Positions 44,461-54,500 of a DNA stretch of 64,000 nucleotides are shown one piece after another; position 1 is the stretch's first letter; each line of letters begins with the position of its first letter. The stretch comes from Salegentibacter sp. (GTDB lineage Bacteria > Bacteroidota > Bacteroidia > Flavobacteriales > Flavobacteriaceae). The notes below the pieces were generated by a model that was given only the letters and a program-made list of their open reading frames with translations, searched no databases and was not told where the DNA came from. The stretch lies in NCBI GenBank assembly GCA_017795085.1, contig CP051246.1:2606514-2670513 (forward strand), read 5' to 3'. The position numbers and the translations under genes are program-made.

Positions 44461-44986
44461 ATTAGAGCAGTTTTACACAAAAAATAATTCAGAATAGTCC
44501 TGATGTGTAATATTTGTTATCAAATAAATTCAGTTCTCTGTCATTTGATTTTTTGATATTCGGTTTAGATATCATTTAAATTAGTTTTATCCCATACTGA
44601 GCTTGCAAACAATAAAAATTGTATTTTATTCTCCTCTTTATTTATTTAAAATATACATCAGCATTATTTCCATTTTTATCAATAAGTTTCATTTTAGAAA
44701 AGCTACTACATAGGATTTCTTAGGTGAATTGATGTACTTCATAAATTCCCGACCCAAAACCCAAATTTTTTGTCAAATTTTAAGGCTAATAAAAAATCCT
44801 AACAACCCTGCTTTAAAATAGCCGGATTTTGGATATTTATTCCCGAATTTTGGTAACAATTGGTTCAAAATAATCTTCTAATTTAGACCGCACGATTTGA
44901 TAGCCCACAGATCAACTTCAAGGAACATACTGTTCCCGATGCTCAATTACATACCATTATATTGTTGACCATAAAATGCTCCCCCC
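44461..44986. other. AT-rich intergenic stretch without a recognisable gene
   Basis: This is 526 bases between the HTH remnant and the small membrane ORF. All frames are short and broken by stops. No strong hairpin, promoter or repeat was found by eye. Confidence 0.5.
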
Positions 44987-45073
44987 ATGAAATGGCTCAC
45001 CAGCAACCGAACCAATATTGTTTACATTATTATCCTGATATTATACATTCTTTTCATGCACTCCGGACCTTAA
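44987..45073 (+). CDS. Candidate 28-residue membrane peptide upstream of the AraC gene
   Basis: A short frame begins at ATG 44987 (MKWLTSNRTN), has a strongly hydrophobic stretch (IVYIIILILYILF) and ends MHSGP before TAA 45071. It is in the same frame as the AraC gene, which starts 12 bases later, so one stop codon separates a possible membrane anchor from a protein with a HAMP-like beginning. It may be a leader or small membrane peptide, or the anchor of a formerly longer gene. Confidence 0.35.
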   Translation: MKWLTSNRTNIVYIIILILYILFMHSGP

Positions 45074-45085
45074 TCTGCTTCCCTT

Positions 45086-45994
45086 ATGTTCTACTTAACT
45101 AATGCCCAATATACCAACGTTTGTCGTGTGCTCAAGGAAATTTCCCTGGGTCACCTCAACTACCGCCTAAAGTATTCGGATACGAATGATGACTATGATA
45201 TGTTAGTGTTCTACACCAACCTCATCGGAGAAATGGGTCAACTACATCGGTCCCAGATGATACTACAAAATATTAATATAGTACCTCCCGAAGAAATAGA
45301 GTTCTACATGACTGAAAACTTTATTATTAAAAGCACTAGTGAGAACCTACCTCATCTCATAGACAAACCCCTGCACGAAATAGAGAACAAGCCCTTGGGC
45401 CCCTTACTCACCACGGATGCACAGAACACCTGGTCCTCTATAAAACGTAATTTTATGTATCGGGAAACCGACAACTTTAGCACTACCCTTTTCTTTAAAG
45501 TAAATACATGGCTGCGTTTTACCTGTTTCTGTTATTTTTGGAAATTACCGGACAATAGCATTCATGTTTCTACATACAAGAATAAAAAGAATACCGCCGA
45601 GTCATTGATAAAACAAAAGAATACAGACCAAGTGACACTTGAAAACCATTCTTTCTCTCCAAAAGCAGACCGGAATAAAAATCTTATGCGTGAAATTGTA
45701 CAGTATTTTCAGGAACATCTGGATGGTTCCTTACCGGATATGACATCCATTACCCGGCATTTTGGTATCAACGAGAAAAAATTTAAAAAGTCTTTTAAAA
45801 ATTTCTATAACCAAACTCCCTATGCATATTATATAGACAAGAAACTGGAAAAGGCTATGACCCTGCTCAAAACTTCCCGTATGAGCATCAAAGAAGTAGC
45901 TTATGAAATTGGTTATAATACAAAATCCGGCTTTTATGCAGCATTTAAGAAAAAATTCGGTATTACTCCGGGAGATGTGGTAAGGGATGAGTAA
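45086..45994 (+). CDS. AraC family transcriptional regulator with HAMP-like N-terminus
   Basis: A 302-residue regulator. The C-terminal AraC domain (from about residue 205) has two helix-turn-helices: DMTSITRHFGINEKKFKKSFKNFYNQTPYAYY and MSIKEVAYEIGYNTKSGFYAAFKKKFGITPGDVV. The N-terminal part is not an arabinose-type cupin: ISLGHLNYRLKYSDTNDDYDML near residue 19 resembles a HAMP segment, and a PAS-like stretch follows. It is upstream of mauE and the DUF6520 gene on the same strand and is the natural regulator of both, and perhaps of the convergent SusCD-M16 operon. Confidence 0.88.
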   Translation: MFYLTNAQYTNVCRVLKEISLGHLNYRLKYSDTNDDYDMLVFYTNLIGEMGQLHRSQMILQNINIVPPEEIEFYMTENFIIKSTSENLPHLIDKPLHEIENKPLGPLLTTDAQNTWSSIKRNFMYRETDNFSTTLFFKVNTWLRFTCFCYFWKLPDNSIHVSTYKNKKNTAESLIKQKNTDQVTLENHSFSPKADRNKNLMREIVQYFQEHLDGSLPDMTSITRHFGINEKKFKKSFKNFYNQTPYAYYIDKKLEKAMTLLKTSRMSIKEVAYEIGYNTKSGFYAAFKKKFGITPGDVVRDE

Positions 45995-46165
45995 TAAGGA
46001 AGTACTATTCCGAAAAAAAGTAAAAATAACGGATTTTGGATAAAAGAAAGCAGATTTCCCGACCTAGAAAGTACGTTTTCAGGAATGGATTTGGCCTTTA
46101 ATTCCAGAATTTTAGGGTATAAGAAATTATTGTAGTTGAAACGCAGCGCAAAACCTACCCTAAAG

Positions 46166-46672
46166 ATGAAACCAGTTTTCTTATCCATACTACGTTTTGT
46201 ACTACGGCACCGGAAAGTGATAATAGATGGCATTGCTATTCTGTTTATCCTGCTTTTTGTTTATGCCGGGTTTACCAAGTTTTCAGAGGGAGACCGGTTT
46301 TATACCAATCTTTACAACTCTCCTTTATTCGGAGTTAAATCTATTGCTCACATTGTATCCTGGGCTATACCTGCATTGGAAATAATCATCGCGGCATTAC
46401 TTGTCTGGCCTAAAACAAGGCTTAAAGGCTTATATGCTGCACTTGTACTTATGATCCTATTTACGGTGTATGTAGCTGGTATATTATTCGTTAGTCCATA
46501 CACTCCATGTTCCTGTGGTGGTGTGATAACGCTACTGACCTGGACCCAGCATTTTATATTGAATATCATATGGATAGTACTGGCCATTTTAGGAATTATA
46601 CTCTTACGAAAACAAGATAAAACAAGGAATAAAATTAAAAACTCTAAGCTATCCAATTACCAATTGGAGTGA
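46166..46672 (+). CDS. MauE/DoxX-type redox-associated membrane protein
   Basis: A 168-residue inner-membrane protein with about four hydrophobic helices. It fits the MauE family, whose best-known member is needed for disulfide formation during methylamine dehydrogenase maturation. The helix IIDGIAILFILLFVYAGFTKF comes first. The motif PCSCGGV (Cys 115 and Cys 117) lies at the outer end of helix 3, followed by LTWTQHFILNI. I chose the ATG at 46166 over an in-frame TTG 30 bases upstream. Its neighbour encodes a small exported protein with two cysteines, an attractive redox client. Confidence 0.85.
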   Translation: MKPVFLSILRFVLRHRKVIIDGIAILFILLFVYAGFTKFSEGDRFYTNLYNSPLFGVKSIAHIVSWAIPALEIIIAALLVWPKTRLKGLYAALVLMILFTVYVAGILFVSPYTPCSCGGVITLLTWTQHFILNIIWIVLAILGIILLRKQDKTRNKIKNSKLSNYQLE

Positions 46673-46686
46673 ACCATATAAAGAAA

Positions 46687-46704
46687 TTTTGTTGCGCAAC
46701 AAAA
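46687..46704. promoter_or_regulatory. Perfect 18-base palindrome between mauE and the DUF6520 gene
   Basis: TTTTGTTGCGCAACAAAA reads the same on both strands with no loop, which favours a protein-binding site over an RNA terminator. It is 14 bases after the mauE stop and 70 bases before the DUF6520 start. Confidence 0.5.
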
Positions 46705-46773
46705 GCAGGGAAGAAAAGCCGAAAACCTGATTCTTAGAAGTAGGCATTTTATTAATCATTAAATTTTAAACTT

Positions 46774-47067
46774 ATGAAAAAGTTACAGCTTATTTTACCG
46801 ATGTTGGCATTTATTTTTGCCATTGGAATGTCTTTTGCGTTTGTAGAAGCAACTGCCGAAGATTATTATGCAACAGGATTTATCGAATTAGATGACACCT
46901 GGTATGAGGTTGATGTGGATTGTGAGACGGGTTCGAACGATTGCGAAGCAGAAATTCAAGGTGAACCAGGAGAAACCTATCCGGTGCACACCCAGCCAAG
47001 CACAACTTCTCCACTTTTGGAGAGCCCCACACAAGACTCTAAAGTGATTCCTGATCCAAGGTTATAA
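46774..47067 (+). CDS. DUF6520 family small exported protein
   Basis: A 97-residue protein with a signal-like N-terminus (KKLQLILPMLAFIFAIGMSFAF). A short acidic mature region has just two cysteines, Cys 50 and Cys 57 (VDCETGSNDCE), and the Pro/Ser/Thr-rich end has no globular look. The style fits DUF6520, small Bacteroidota proteins of unknown function often found next to MauE-type genes. It may be a precursor peptide or a redox-active periplasmic protein; no processing site can be proved. It is followed by a strong terminator. Confidence 0.78.
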   Translation: MKKLQLILPMLAFIFAIGMSFAFVEATAEDYYATGFIELDDTWYEVDVDCETGSNDCEAEIQGEPGETYPVHTQPSTTSPLLESPTQDSKVIPDPRL

Positions 47068-47074
47068 CTTTAAA

Positions 47075-47103
47075 AAACACCGGGTTAAAATAGCCCGGTG
47101 TTT
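47075..47103. terminator. Intrinsic terminator between the DUF6520 gene and the M16 protease gene
   Basis: AAACACCGGG and CCCGGTGTTT form a ten-base perfect stem with a nine-base loop. The flanking T/A tracts can serve both convergent transcripts. Confidence 0.85.
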
Positions 47104-47152
47104 GATTTTGTCTTCACAAAAAATAATAGGTATCCCATATTGGCATAAGTCT

Positions 47153-50071
47153 CTATGGATTATCACTACTGTTTTTATTTTGCATTACAAACTCCATAAG
47201 ATTGCCCTCTTTTAAATATTTCTGGGCAGTCTTTTGAATATCCTCCCGGGTTAAGGACTTTACATAACGTACTATCTCCGATGAGGGAACCCAGGGCTCT
47301 TTATATGCATAGTAGCCGTGCAATTGTCGACGCCTATGAAATGTACTATTTTGTTTTGCAACATACCTCTTAATAAACCTGTTTTGTATAACCTCCTCAA
47401 ACCGTTCCTCACTAAAAGAATTGCTTTGGATTTCCGACACCATCTCTTTACATGCTTTCCGCAAAGCCTCCAATTCTTCAGGAACAATATCCAAACGTAT
47501 CTCAAAATCAAAAGAAGAAAGACTTCTGTTAAACTGACTCCACGCTCTTGTGTTATATAATGAAAATCCCTTAACATATCGTAATCCCTTGACCTTTGAA
47601 TCCATTAAATCTCCCAGAGCATCCACTTTAATACGCTCCTTCCAATCCGTCAAGTTCCCTGTTTTGCCAACAAACCTTAGCGAATACATCACACTCTCCA
47701 TATTATAAAAAGCACCCATCTCCTGGGGCGAAAACTTTTGATACACAGGTCGTTTTGGCAAATTTTTATCGACTACCTTATTGGAGAGGCAGATTCCTCC
47801 ATCAGATAAATTTGGAAGGTTTCCTAGGTATTTCTGTAGCAGAGGTAATACTTTATTTATCGAAAAACCCCCACTGATTAGAAATGTAAAATCCTTAGCA
47901 TTCCCGTAAAGTTGTTGGTAAATCGCATAAGCTCTATCCATATCAGTTTTCGGAATACCCTGCAATCGTTTCGTCCCTTTGGGTGCAACAGAGCTGTCTT
48001 CTAAAAACTCACGCATGGCAACGTTATAATCTTCCCAAAGAAAGCCATATGTTGGGTTTAAATGCCGATCTCTTTCTTCGGCTTTCCAATCTTCAAAAGC
48101 AATCTTGTCCTTTCGCGGTTGGGTAAAATACAGATAAACCAATTGTAACAACTTTTCAAAATCTTCTGTGTTCGCATTTCCTTTTATACCAGTCTCCCTA
48201 TAATCAATATAGGGTAAAACCCCCTGCCAGAAAGTGGTCTTTGCCAGAAAGCGGTTTAACGCAAACTTATCCATATTCCCAATCCCGGCATTTTTAATAA
48301 TAAAAGGGGCATTTATGGCCGAAAAATAATCTTCCTCAGGAAAACAGGAAGCCCCCTTCGGGTTGAATCCACGAAGATGTACTTTATTACTTTTCACCCC
48401 GGAAGTATCCAAAACCAGCTTTACACCGTTATCCAAAACCAGCTCCCTCACTCCGGGGGATTTGGCTTTTCTTAGAACGCGCCCATTTTTCAAAACCGGT
48501 TCCGAGTTTCCCCTGTCCCTATCATTGTACCCTCTTTCTTTCAAGTTGGCGGTTTCACGGGCACTTATCAATTGCTTAGGTATTTCCGGAACTGTATAAG
48601 GATGGCGCTCTTCCCCCAGGACCTCTTGTACCCATCTCCGAACTTTTGTTTCTGAATATAATGACTTTTGTCCATGAGGGACAATAATACCAATATCATT
48701 GACAATTTCTGATAAATATTGACTGACCAGTGCATTAAAATCTTTTAGAGATAACCCGGAAAACCATTGTTGCAAACCTGTCGCCTTCGCTATCGGTAAT
48801 GCCTCTCCATGTACATAGTGATTATTTATTTGTTCCAACCAATATTTAGGCTGGGTAGTATCTATCGACTGCATAGTCTTCAATTGTTCTTTTCTAGCAT
48901 CTTTCCATTCTTCCCGGGTAAATCCGAATTTTTTCACTTGATCTAGGATGCGAATGGTTTTTTTAAACGACTCTTGGCCCTCGTCCTTAGCTGCAGTAAT
49001 TTTAATTCTATATGCAGGAAATGTACTACCTCCATAATGCCCAAATGCCGTAAATAATGTATTATATACTTGGCCGGCTTCCTTAAACCGATTGTTAAGA
49101 AGCATTAATTTACTCAACATTCCCCATATTACTTTCCGCTTTATGCCTTTCCAGGTTTGCCGTTCATCTATGATTTTCTTATCCCGTAGGTATAAATAAA
49201 ATTCGACAGTTTCCGTTCCCTGTTTACCTACACCCTGCTCTACGGCCACAAACTGCTCTGGCCTTTCCAGATACTGTAAATGAAAATCAATCCATGGTTT
49301 TGAATGCCCTTTTATCCCGGAAAAACGGGCTTTGATCTTTCTCTCTACGGCACCTATATCCTGGATGTCCCCCACAATAACGATCCCCATTCGGTCCGGC
49401 TGATACCATTGCTTATAAAATTCGACAAGCGATGTAGGGGAAAAACTTCGATTATGGTTAAAAAAATTCGAAAAATCAAGCTCAAAAGGAAACAGTTCGG
49501 ATTCCATCTGTGTTTCTACAAACTTATCTTCCAACTTACTTCCTTGTTTAAAAGTTACTTCTTGACGCAACGGCCCTCGTTCCTCATCAATCTTTTCCGT
49601 GGTCAATGCCAAATCGGAAATATCATAAAACCACAGAAGCCCGGTATCCATAGCATCCATATTATTAGAAGGAATGTCAAAATTATATGATGTATGCATA
49701 TTTCCGGTACGTCCGAAAATATCGTACTTTTCCATACCAAAACGTGTTAACAATTTAGGATTCCCCATTAAATTCATAGGAAAATTCGGGGCACACTTAA
49801 AAGCCAAATGTTCCAGAGCATGGGCAAAATCCAGTTGGTTTTGTTTCTCATAATAGCAACCAACCTTTACATATAAATGCATATTGGTCTTTTTCGAGGC
49901 ATTTTCTACATGCTTGATGTAATAGGTCAAACCATTGCTTAATTGTCCATGTCGAATACCCGGATCTAGGTGTAACGCATTTTCCGCAAGGTTAGGTTGT
50001 GCTGAAAGAACAAGGATGTTTAAAAAAAACAGTAGCCCTGTGCCAAGTATCATCTTTTTTATTATGTTCAT
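47153..50071 (-). CDS. M16 family zinc metallopeptidase (insulinase/pitrilysin type), exported
   Basis: A 972-residue two-repeat M16 peptidase with a signal peptide (MILGTGLLFFLNILVLSAQ). The inverted zinc motif is HALEH near residue 85, and the third ligand Glu lies about 75 residues on in KIDEERGPLRQEV. The C-terminal repeat (from about 520) lacks the motif, as usual. M16 enzymes degrade short peptides inside a closed chamber. The ATG at 50071 is chosen because the 30 residues upstream lie within the 3' end of susD. It is the third gene after susC and susD. Confidence 0.92.
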   Translation of the reverse strand: MNIIKKMILGTGLLFFLNILVLSAQPNLAENALHLDPGIRHGQLSNGLTYYIKHVENASKKTNMHLYVKVGCYYEKQNQLDFAHALEHLAFKCAPNFPMNLMGNPKLLTRFGMEKYDIFGRTGNMHTSYNFDIPSNNMDAMDTGLLWFYDISDLALTTEKIDEERGPLRQEVTFKQGSKLEDKFVETQMESELFPFELDFSNFFNHNRSFSPTSLVEFYKQWYQPDRMGIVIVGDIQDIGAVERKIKARFSGIKGHSKPWIDFHLQYLERPEQFVAVEQGVGKQGTETVEFYLYLRDKKIIDERQTWKGIKRKVIWGMLSKLMLLNNRFKEAGQVYNTLFTAFGHYGGSTFPAYRIKITAAKDEGQESFKKTIRILDQVKKFGFTREEWKDARKEQLKTMQSIDTTQPKYWLEQINNHYVHGEALPIAKATGLQQWFSGLSLKDFNALVSQYLSEIVNDIGIIVPHGQKSLYSETKVRRWVQEVLGEERHPYTVPEIPKQLISARETANLKERGYNDRDRGNSEPVLKNGRVLRKAKSPGVRELVLDNGVKLVLDTSGVKSNKVHLRGFNPKGASCFPEEDYFSAINAPFIIKNAGIGNMDKFALNRFLAKTTFWQGVLPYIDYRETGIKGNANTEDFEKLLQLVYLYFTQPRKDKIAFEDWKAEERDRHLNPTYGFLWEDYNVAMREFLEDSSVAPKGTKRLQGIPKTDMDRAYAIYQQLYGNAKDFTFLISGGFSINKVLPLLQKYLGNLPNLSDGGICLSNKVVDKNLPKRPVYQKFSPQEMGAFYNMESVMYSLRFVGKTGNLTDWKERIKVDALGDLMDSKVKGLRYVKGFSLYNTRAWSQFNRSLSSFDFEIRLDIVPEELEALRKACKEMVSEIQSNSFSEERFEEVIQNRFIKRYVAKQNSTFHRRRQLHGYYAYKEPWVPSSEIVRYVKSLTREDIQKTAQKYLKEGNLMEFVMQNKNSSDNP

Positions 50072-50090
50072 TTTATAAGGTTTTATGTAA

Positions 50091-51509
50091 TTAATATCCC
50101 TCATTTTGACCGAGGTTAGAGTTTTTGATCCGTTCTTCTTCCGGAATAGGATATAGAACATCCGTATCCTGCCAAAGTGGTTTTATTGGCGCCAACACTT
50201 CTGAAGCTTTATCAGTACGTTTTAAATCCAACCATCGGTGCCCCCATTCGGAAAACAATTCCAGTTTTCGTTCTTCCATAATCACATCCAATAATTCTTC
50301 TTTATCAATTTGGGGATTAATTTCGGCAATGCCCTCCAGCCCAGCCCGGTGTCGTATTTTATCTACATCTGCTACGGCATCCGACAACTTTCCTTGCATG
50401 GTTCGTGCTTCAGCCCGTATTAGATACTGTTCCGCCAACCGCAACACCATGGAATATTCACTCACATTTTGCCAGCTACTTCCATCTTTATATTTATGCG
50501 GAAAATAAAACATCCTGTTCTCATTAAAGCCAACCCAATGGGACAAGCGTTTATCTTCTGTATGCATAGAAGAAATAAAATCATTCGATAATTTGATAGC
50601 GGAACTATTTATACCCCTCGACAGATAACCTTCCTTGGTGTATGTAAAAAATTGCCCTCCGCCTATTCCTCCCAAAGGAGATATTTGCCAGATAGCTTCC
50701 CGGCTGTTTTTCAGGAAAACCTGGTTCAAATCTTCAAGAACCCCGTACAATGAAGTTTGATCTATGACCTGGCTACTGAGTTCTTCGGCTTTTTCCCAAT
50801 TCTCTTGATAGAGATAAACTCTGGCGAGCAATGACAAGACCACAAAACGGTTTACCTGTGTACGCTCAGCATCTTTATATGTTTCCTCCTCTTCCAAAAA
50901 GGTAATGGCCAAATCCAAATCGGTAATTATTTGTTCAAACACCTCAGTAGCGGAATCTCTCAAAACAGTGGCATTTTGGCGATAATCCGTAGTTAAGATT
51001 AAGGGGATGTCTCCATACAGGTTTGTCAGATAGAAATAGGTGAAAGCTCTAATAAACAATGCCTGTCCCTTCAGTGTACTCCCTACCTCTTCTGTAATGG
51101 TTTCGGAATTTTCTATTCCTTCCAATACCCTATTAGCCATATAAATCACATTATAGGCACTAGACCAAAGACTGTAGTTTGCAGATGCGTCTGGTGATTC
51201 CCTCGGAGAAATTTGGTTTTGTTGAAACGGACCATAGCGAGCATCAGTTGCACTCGTTGTTTCAAAAATATCAGGAGACATCCCCGCCAATACAGTTACG
51301 GAAAATAAATACCCGTTAGAAAAATCAGAGTTAAACAATTCATTGTAAATTCCATTCATGGCAGCTACTGCCGTTTTATCGTCTTTAAAAACTGTTTCAT
51401 TTATTATTTTATGGTTAGGGGTTTCAACATCTACAAAATCTTCACAGGACGTTATAGAAAAAAAGCAAACGACCATCACAAATCCAATTGTATATTTTTT
51501 ATTTTTCAT
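50091..51509 (-). CDS. RagB/SusD family lipoprotein
   Basis: A 472-residue surface lipoprotein (lipobox SITSC) beginning EDFVDVETPNHKIINETVFKD. Helical TPR parts include LKGQALFIRAFTYFYLTNLYGDIPLILTTDYRQN. The end has LRLAEQYLIRAEARTMQG, KIRHRAGLEGI, MEERKLELFSEWGHRWLDLKRTDKA and YPIPEEERIKNSNLGQNEGY. It lies 11 bases downstream of susC and 19 bases upstream of the M16 gene, so one transcript is expected. The partnership with a peptidase suggests a peptide-type ligand. Confidence 0.96.
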   Translation of the reverse strand: MKNKKYTIGFVMVVCFFSITSCEDFVDVETPNHKIINETVFKDDKTAVAAMNGIYNELFNSDFSNGYLFSVTVLAGMSPDIFETTSATDARYGPFQQNQISPRESPDASANYSLWSSAYNVIYMANRVLEGIENSETITEEVGSTLKGQALFIRAFTYFYLTNLYGDIPLILTTDYRQNATVLRDSATEVFEQIITDLDLAITFLEEEETYKDAERTQVNRFVVLSLLARVYLYQENWEKAEELSSQVIDQTSLYGVLEDLNQVFLKNSREAIWQISPLGGIGGGQFFTYTKEGYLSRGINSSAIKLSNDFISSMHTEDKRLSHWVGFNENRMFYFPHKYKDGSSWQNVSEYSMVLRLAEQYLIRAEARTMQGKLSDAVADVDKIRHRAGLEGIAEINPQIDKEELLDVIMEERKLELFSEWGHRWLDLKRTDKASEVLAPIKPLWQDTDVLYPIPEEERIKNSNLGQNEGY

Positions 51510-51520
51510 GTTTTGATTTT

Positions 51521-54500
51521 TTAAAAATGAAGTTGCACTCCTAAGGTTAGGGTTCGTAACGCGGGTATGGTATTTCCCCCAGGATATTCTACATTCAGTC
51601 CATTGAAGTTAGTTATGGTAAAAAGGTTCTGAGCTTGTAAAAAGAGTTTACAACTGTTTAATCCAATTTTCTGCAAGGGTAGATTAGGTAAGTTATAACT
51701 TAAAGCTAATGTTTTCAATCTAATAAAAGAAACATCAGAAATAAAGCGTTCACTTAAATATGCCCGGCTATATGCCGCCGATGCATCAGGTGATTCGGAT
51801 ATTTTTTGAATATTATGACTTTCTCCATTTTGCCATGTATTATAAAAATCCAATGTTTGGTTCCTTTTTGCTCCTGGTAAGCCCATCTGTCCTTCAGGGC
51901 CGTCCTGTTTTACAAATTCCAATAAAGACCGAAAGCCAAAACCTTTATAGGAAAGATTATTAGCTACCCCTCCAAAGTATTTCCTCCCTAAATTCTTTAT
52001 TACTACACGATCTTCAATACCATATCGCCCGTCTTCATTTATATCTGCCACACGATATAGACCGGTTTCCGGATCAATACCATCATATTGATAAAGTAAT
52101 TGAATATTTAAAGGATGGCCCACACGGTACCTATTAGCATAAGAAGTTTGATCTATATTAGGAAACTTCACCAGTTTATTGTTGGGCAAGGTCAGGTTAA
52201 TAAATGTTTGCCAACGGAAACTCTCTGAGCTAATGTTCAGGGAAGATAACTCAAACTCCCAACCGGTATTTTGTACGGTTGCTGGTAAATTGGCCTGCAC
52301 CGTACTGAAACCTGTAGTAGAGGGAAGTGGAAACCCGACAAGTTGATTGGAAGAACGATTGCGATACCAACTCACCCCCATGGTAATGCGGTCTTTAATA
52401 AAACCAAGTTCTATGGCCGCTTCAAGTTTTTTATTTTCCTCCCAGGAATAATCCGGGTTGGTAAGCTGGGTCGGGTATAAACCATTAGGCCCTTCTGTGG
52501 CTTCATAGGCATCTAAATATTCATAATCCCCTATTTGATCACTACCGGTAGTACCATAACTCCCTCTAAATTTCCCGAAACTTAGGAAAGGAAAGTGTTT
52601 TTTCACAAAAGGTTCTTCAGTAAAGATCCAGGATCCACCAACAGCCCAAAAATTGGCAAAACGCTTATCCGGGCCAAAACGGGACGAACCATCACGGCGA
52701 CCGGTAAGGTTTATAAAATATTTTTGTTTCCAGTTATATCCTAAGCGCGCAAATATCGCATTGTATTTATACGCTATACGTTCATTATTCATCACTCTGG
52801 TAGCCGCAGCTGCCGACAAGTCTCCTATTAGTGATTCTGTAGTATATCCCTCTCCAAGAATACTTATCCCCTTGTTTCCATTTTGTTGAAAAGTTAATCC
52901 TATCAATGCATCTATATTCCCCTCCCCTATTTTAGTATCATATATGAGCTGAGGTTCTATGATCCATGACCGTCTTGTGCGGTGGTTCTCAACAGATTCA
53001 TGATTCGTAGCATCTCTATTTTCCGGGCTATACTGATTTTTAGAGAAGAGTCCTTTATATAGTCTATTCAAATAGGTATACCCCATATTTGCCTTAAACG
53101 TCAGTCCCTCAAACAATTGGTACGACAATCCCATATTAGCTATGATATTATTGCCTTCGTCCGTGGTAGTTCTGTGCAAAACACCCGCTAATGGATTATT
53201 CCAAGTAGAATATTCCCATTCTTCCCAATGTAAACTTCCATCTCCATTGTATAGGGCAGGTGCATTTGGGGGTAATGCCAATGCCGTATTAATAAAGTTA
53301 GTACCGCCATGGGCTAATACTGTACTTTTATCCACTCCATAATTCAACGAGAGGTTAATTCCCAGCTTTTTATTTTCAGAAGTATGGTTTAACTGAAGTG
53401 CACCTGTAACTTTATGATAGCTATTATCCCCGGGAAATACCATCCCTTCTTTATGATAGGAACCTCCCAAACGGAAGGAAGTAGTGGCATTACCTCCGGA
53501 AGCGGAAACATTAATATCCGTAATGCTTGAAGTTCCTCCAAACAACTCCTCCTGCCAATCGGTATACCGGTTTTGATCCCATAAAAGCAAATCATAGTCT
53601 GTAGTTTCGTCGGGCTCTCTGTTGTCATTTTGTATGGCTGTCCTTCGAAGTGTTAAATATTCTTCAGTATTTACCAAGTTCATTTTATTCGAAACTTTTC
53701 CTATACCGGAATACCACCGAGCTTCTACTTCTGTTTTTCTGTCATAACCTGTTCCTTTCTTTGTTGTTATCAATACCACACCGTTGGCGCCCCGGGAACC
53801 GTAAATCGCGGTAGCATCCGCATCTTTTAGCACCTCTATACTCTCTATGTTGGATAAATTCAGGGTACTTAAAGGATCTATTCCTTCTCTATATACATTG
53901 CTTCCACCTGACTGAGGAGTGGAATTAATAGGTACACCATCAATAATATATAAAGGATAATTCCCATCAGAACGAAGGCTATTTCGCCCACGTATTCGAA
54001 TAACAGGGGCATTCCCGGGTACACCGTTTTGCTGAATTACTTCCACCCCTGCCATACGACCCTGCAGAGCTTCAAGGGGACTCACTATGGGTTGTAATTC
54101 TATTTCTTCTCCTGAAACTCTTGAAATATTCCCCGTACGTTCCCGTTCTGTAGTATTATAATATCCGGCATTGATTTCTACTGCGCCAAGGGCTTCTACA
54201 TCTTCTTCTAACTGTATATCGATTTCTTCCCGGCCATCTACAGCCACTTCCCTACTCTTAAAGCCCAGGTATGAGATCACTAATGTGGCTCCTGCCGGGG
54301 CGGTGAGTTCATAGTTCCCTTCCATATTGGTGAGGGTGCCGTTGTTGCTGTCTTTAATGGAGACGGTTGCTCCCGGAACGGGCAGGCCGTCTTTATCGGT
54401 GATAGTTCCCGTTATGCTGATATCCTGAAAGTAAGGAAGGGGTTTTGGTGTAGCTGCTGCTAATGATTTTATAGAAAATATAAGGAGCAGGCCAATTACT

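Noticed and set aside
49304..49690. A basic 128-residue plus-strand frame opposite the M16 peptidase gene
   Set aside because: It is antisense to the conserved zinc-binding repeat and has no promoter or ribosome-binding region.
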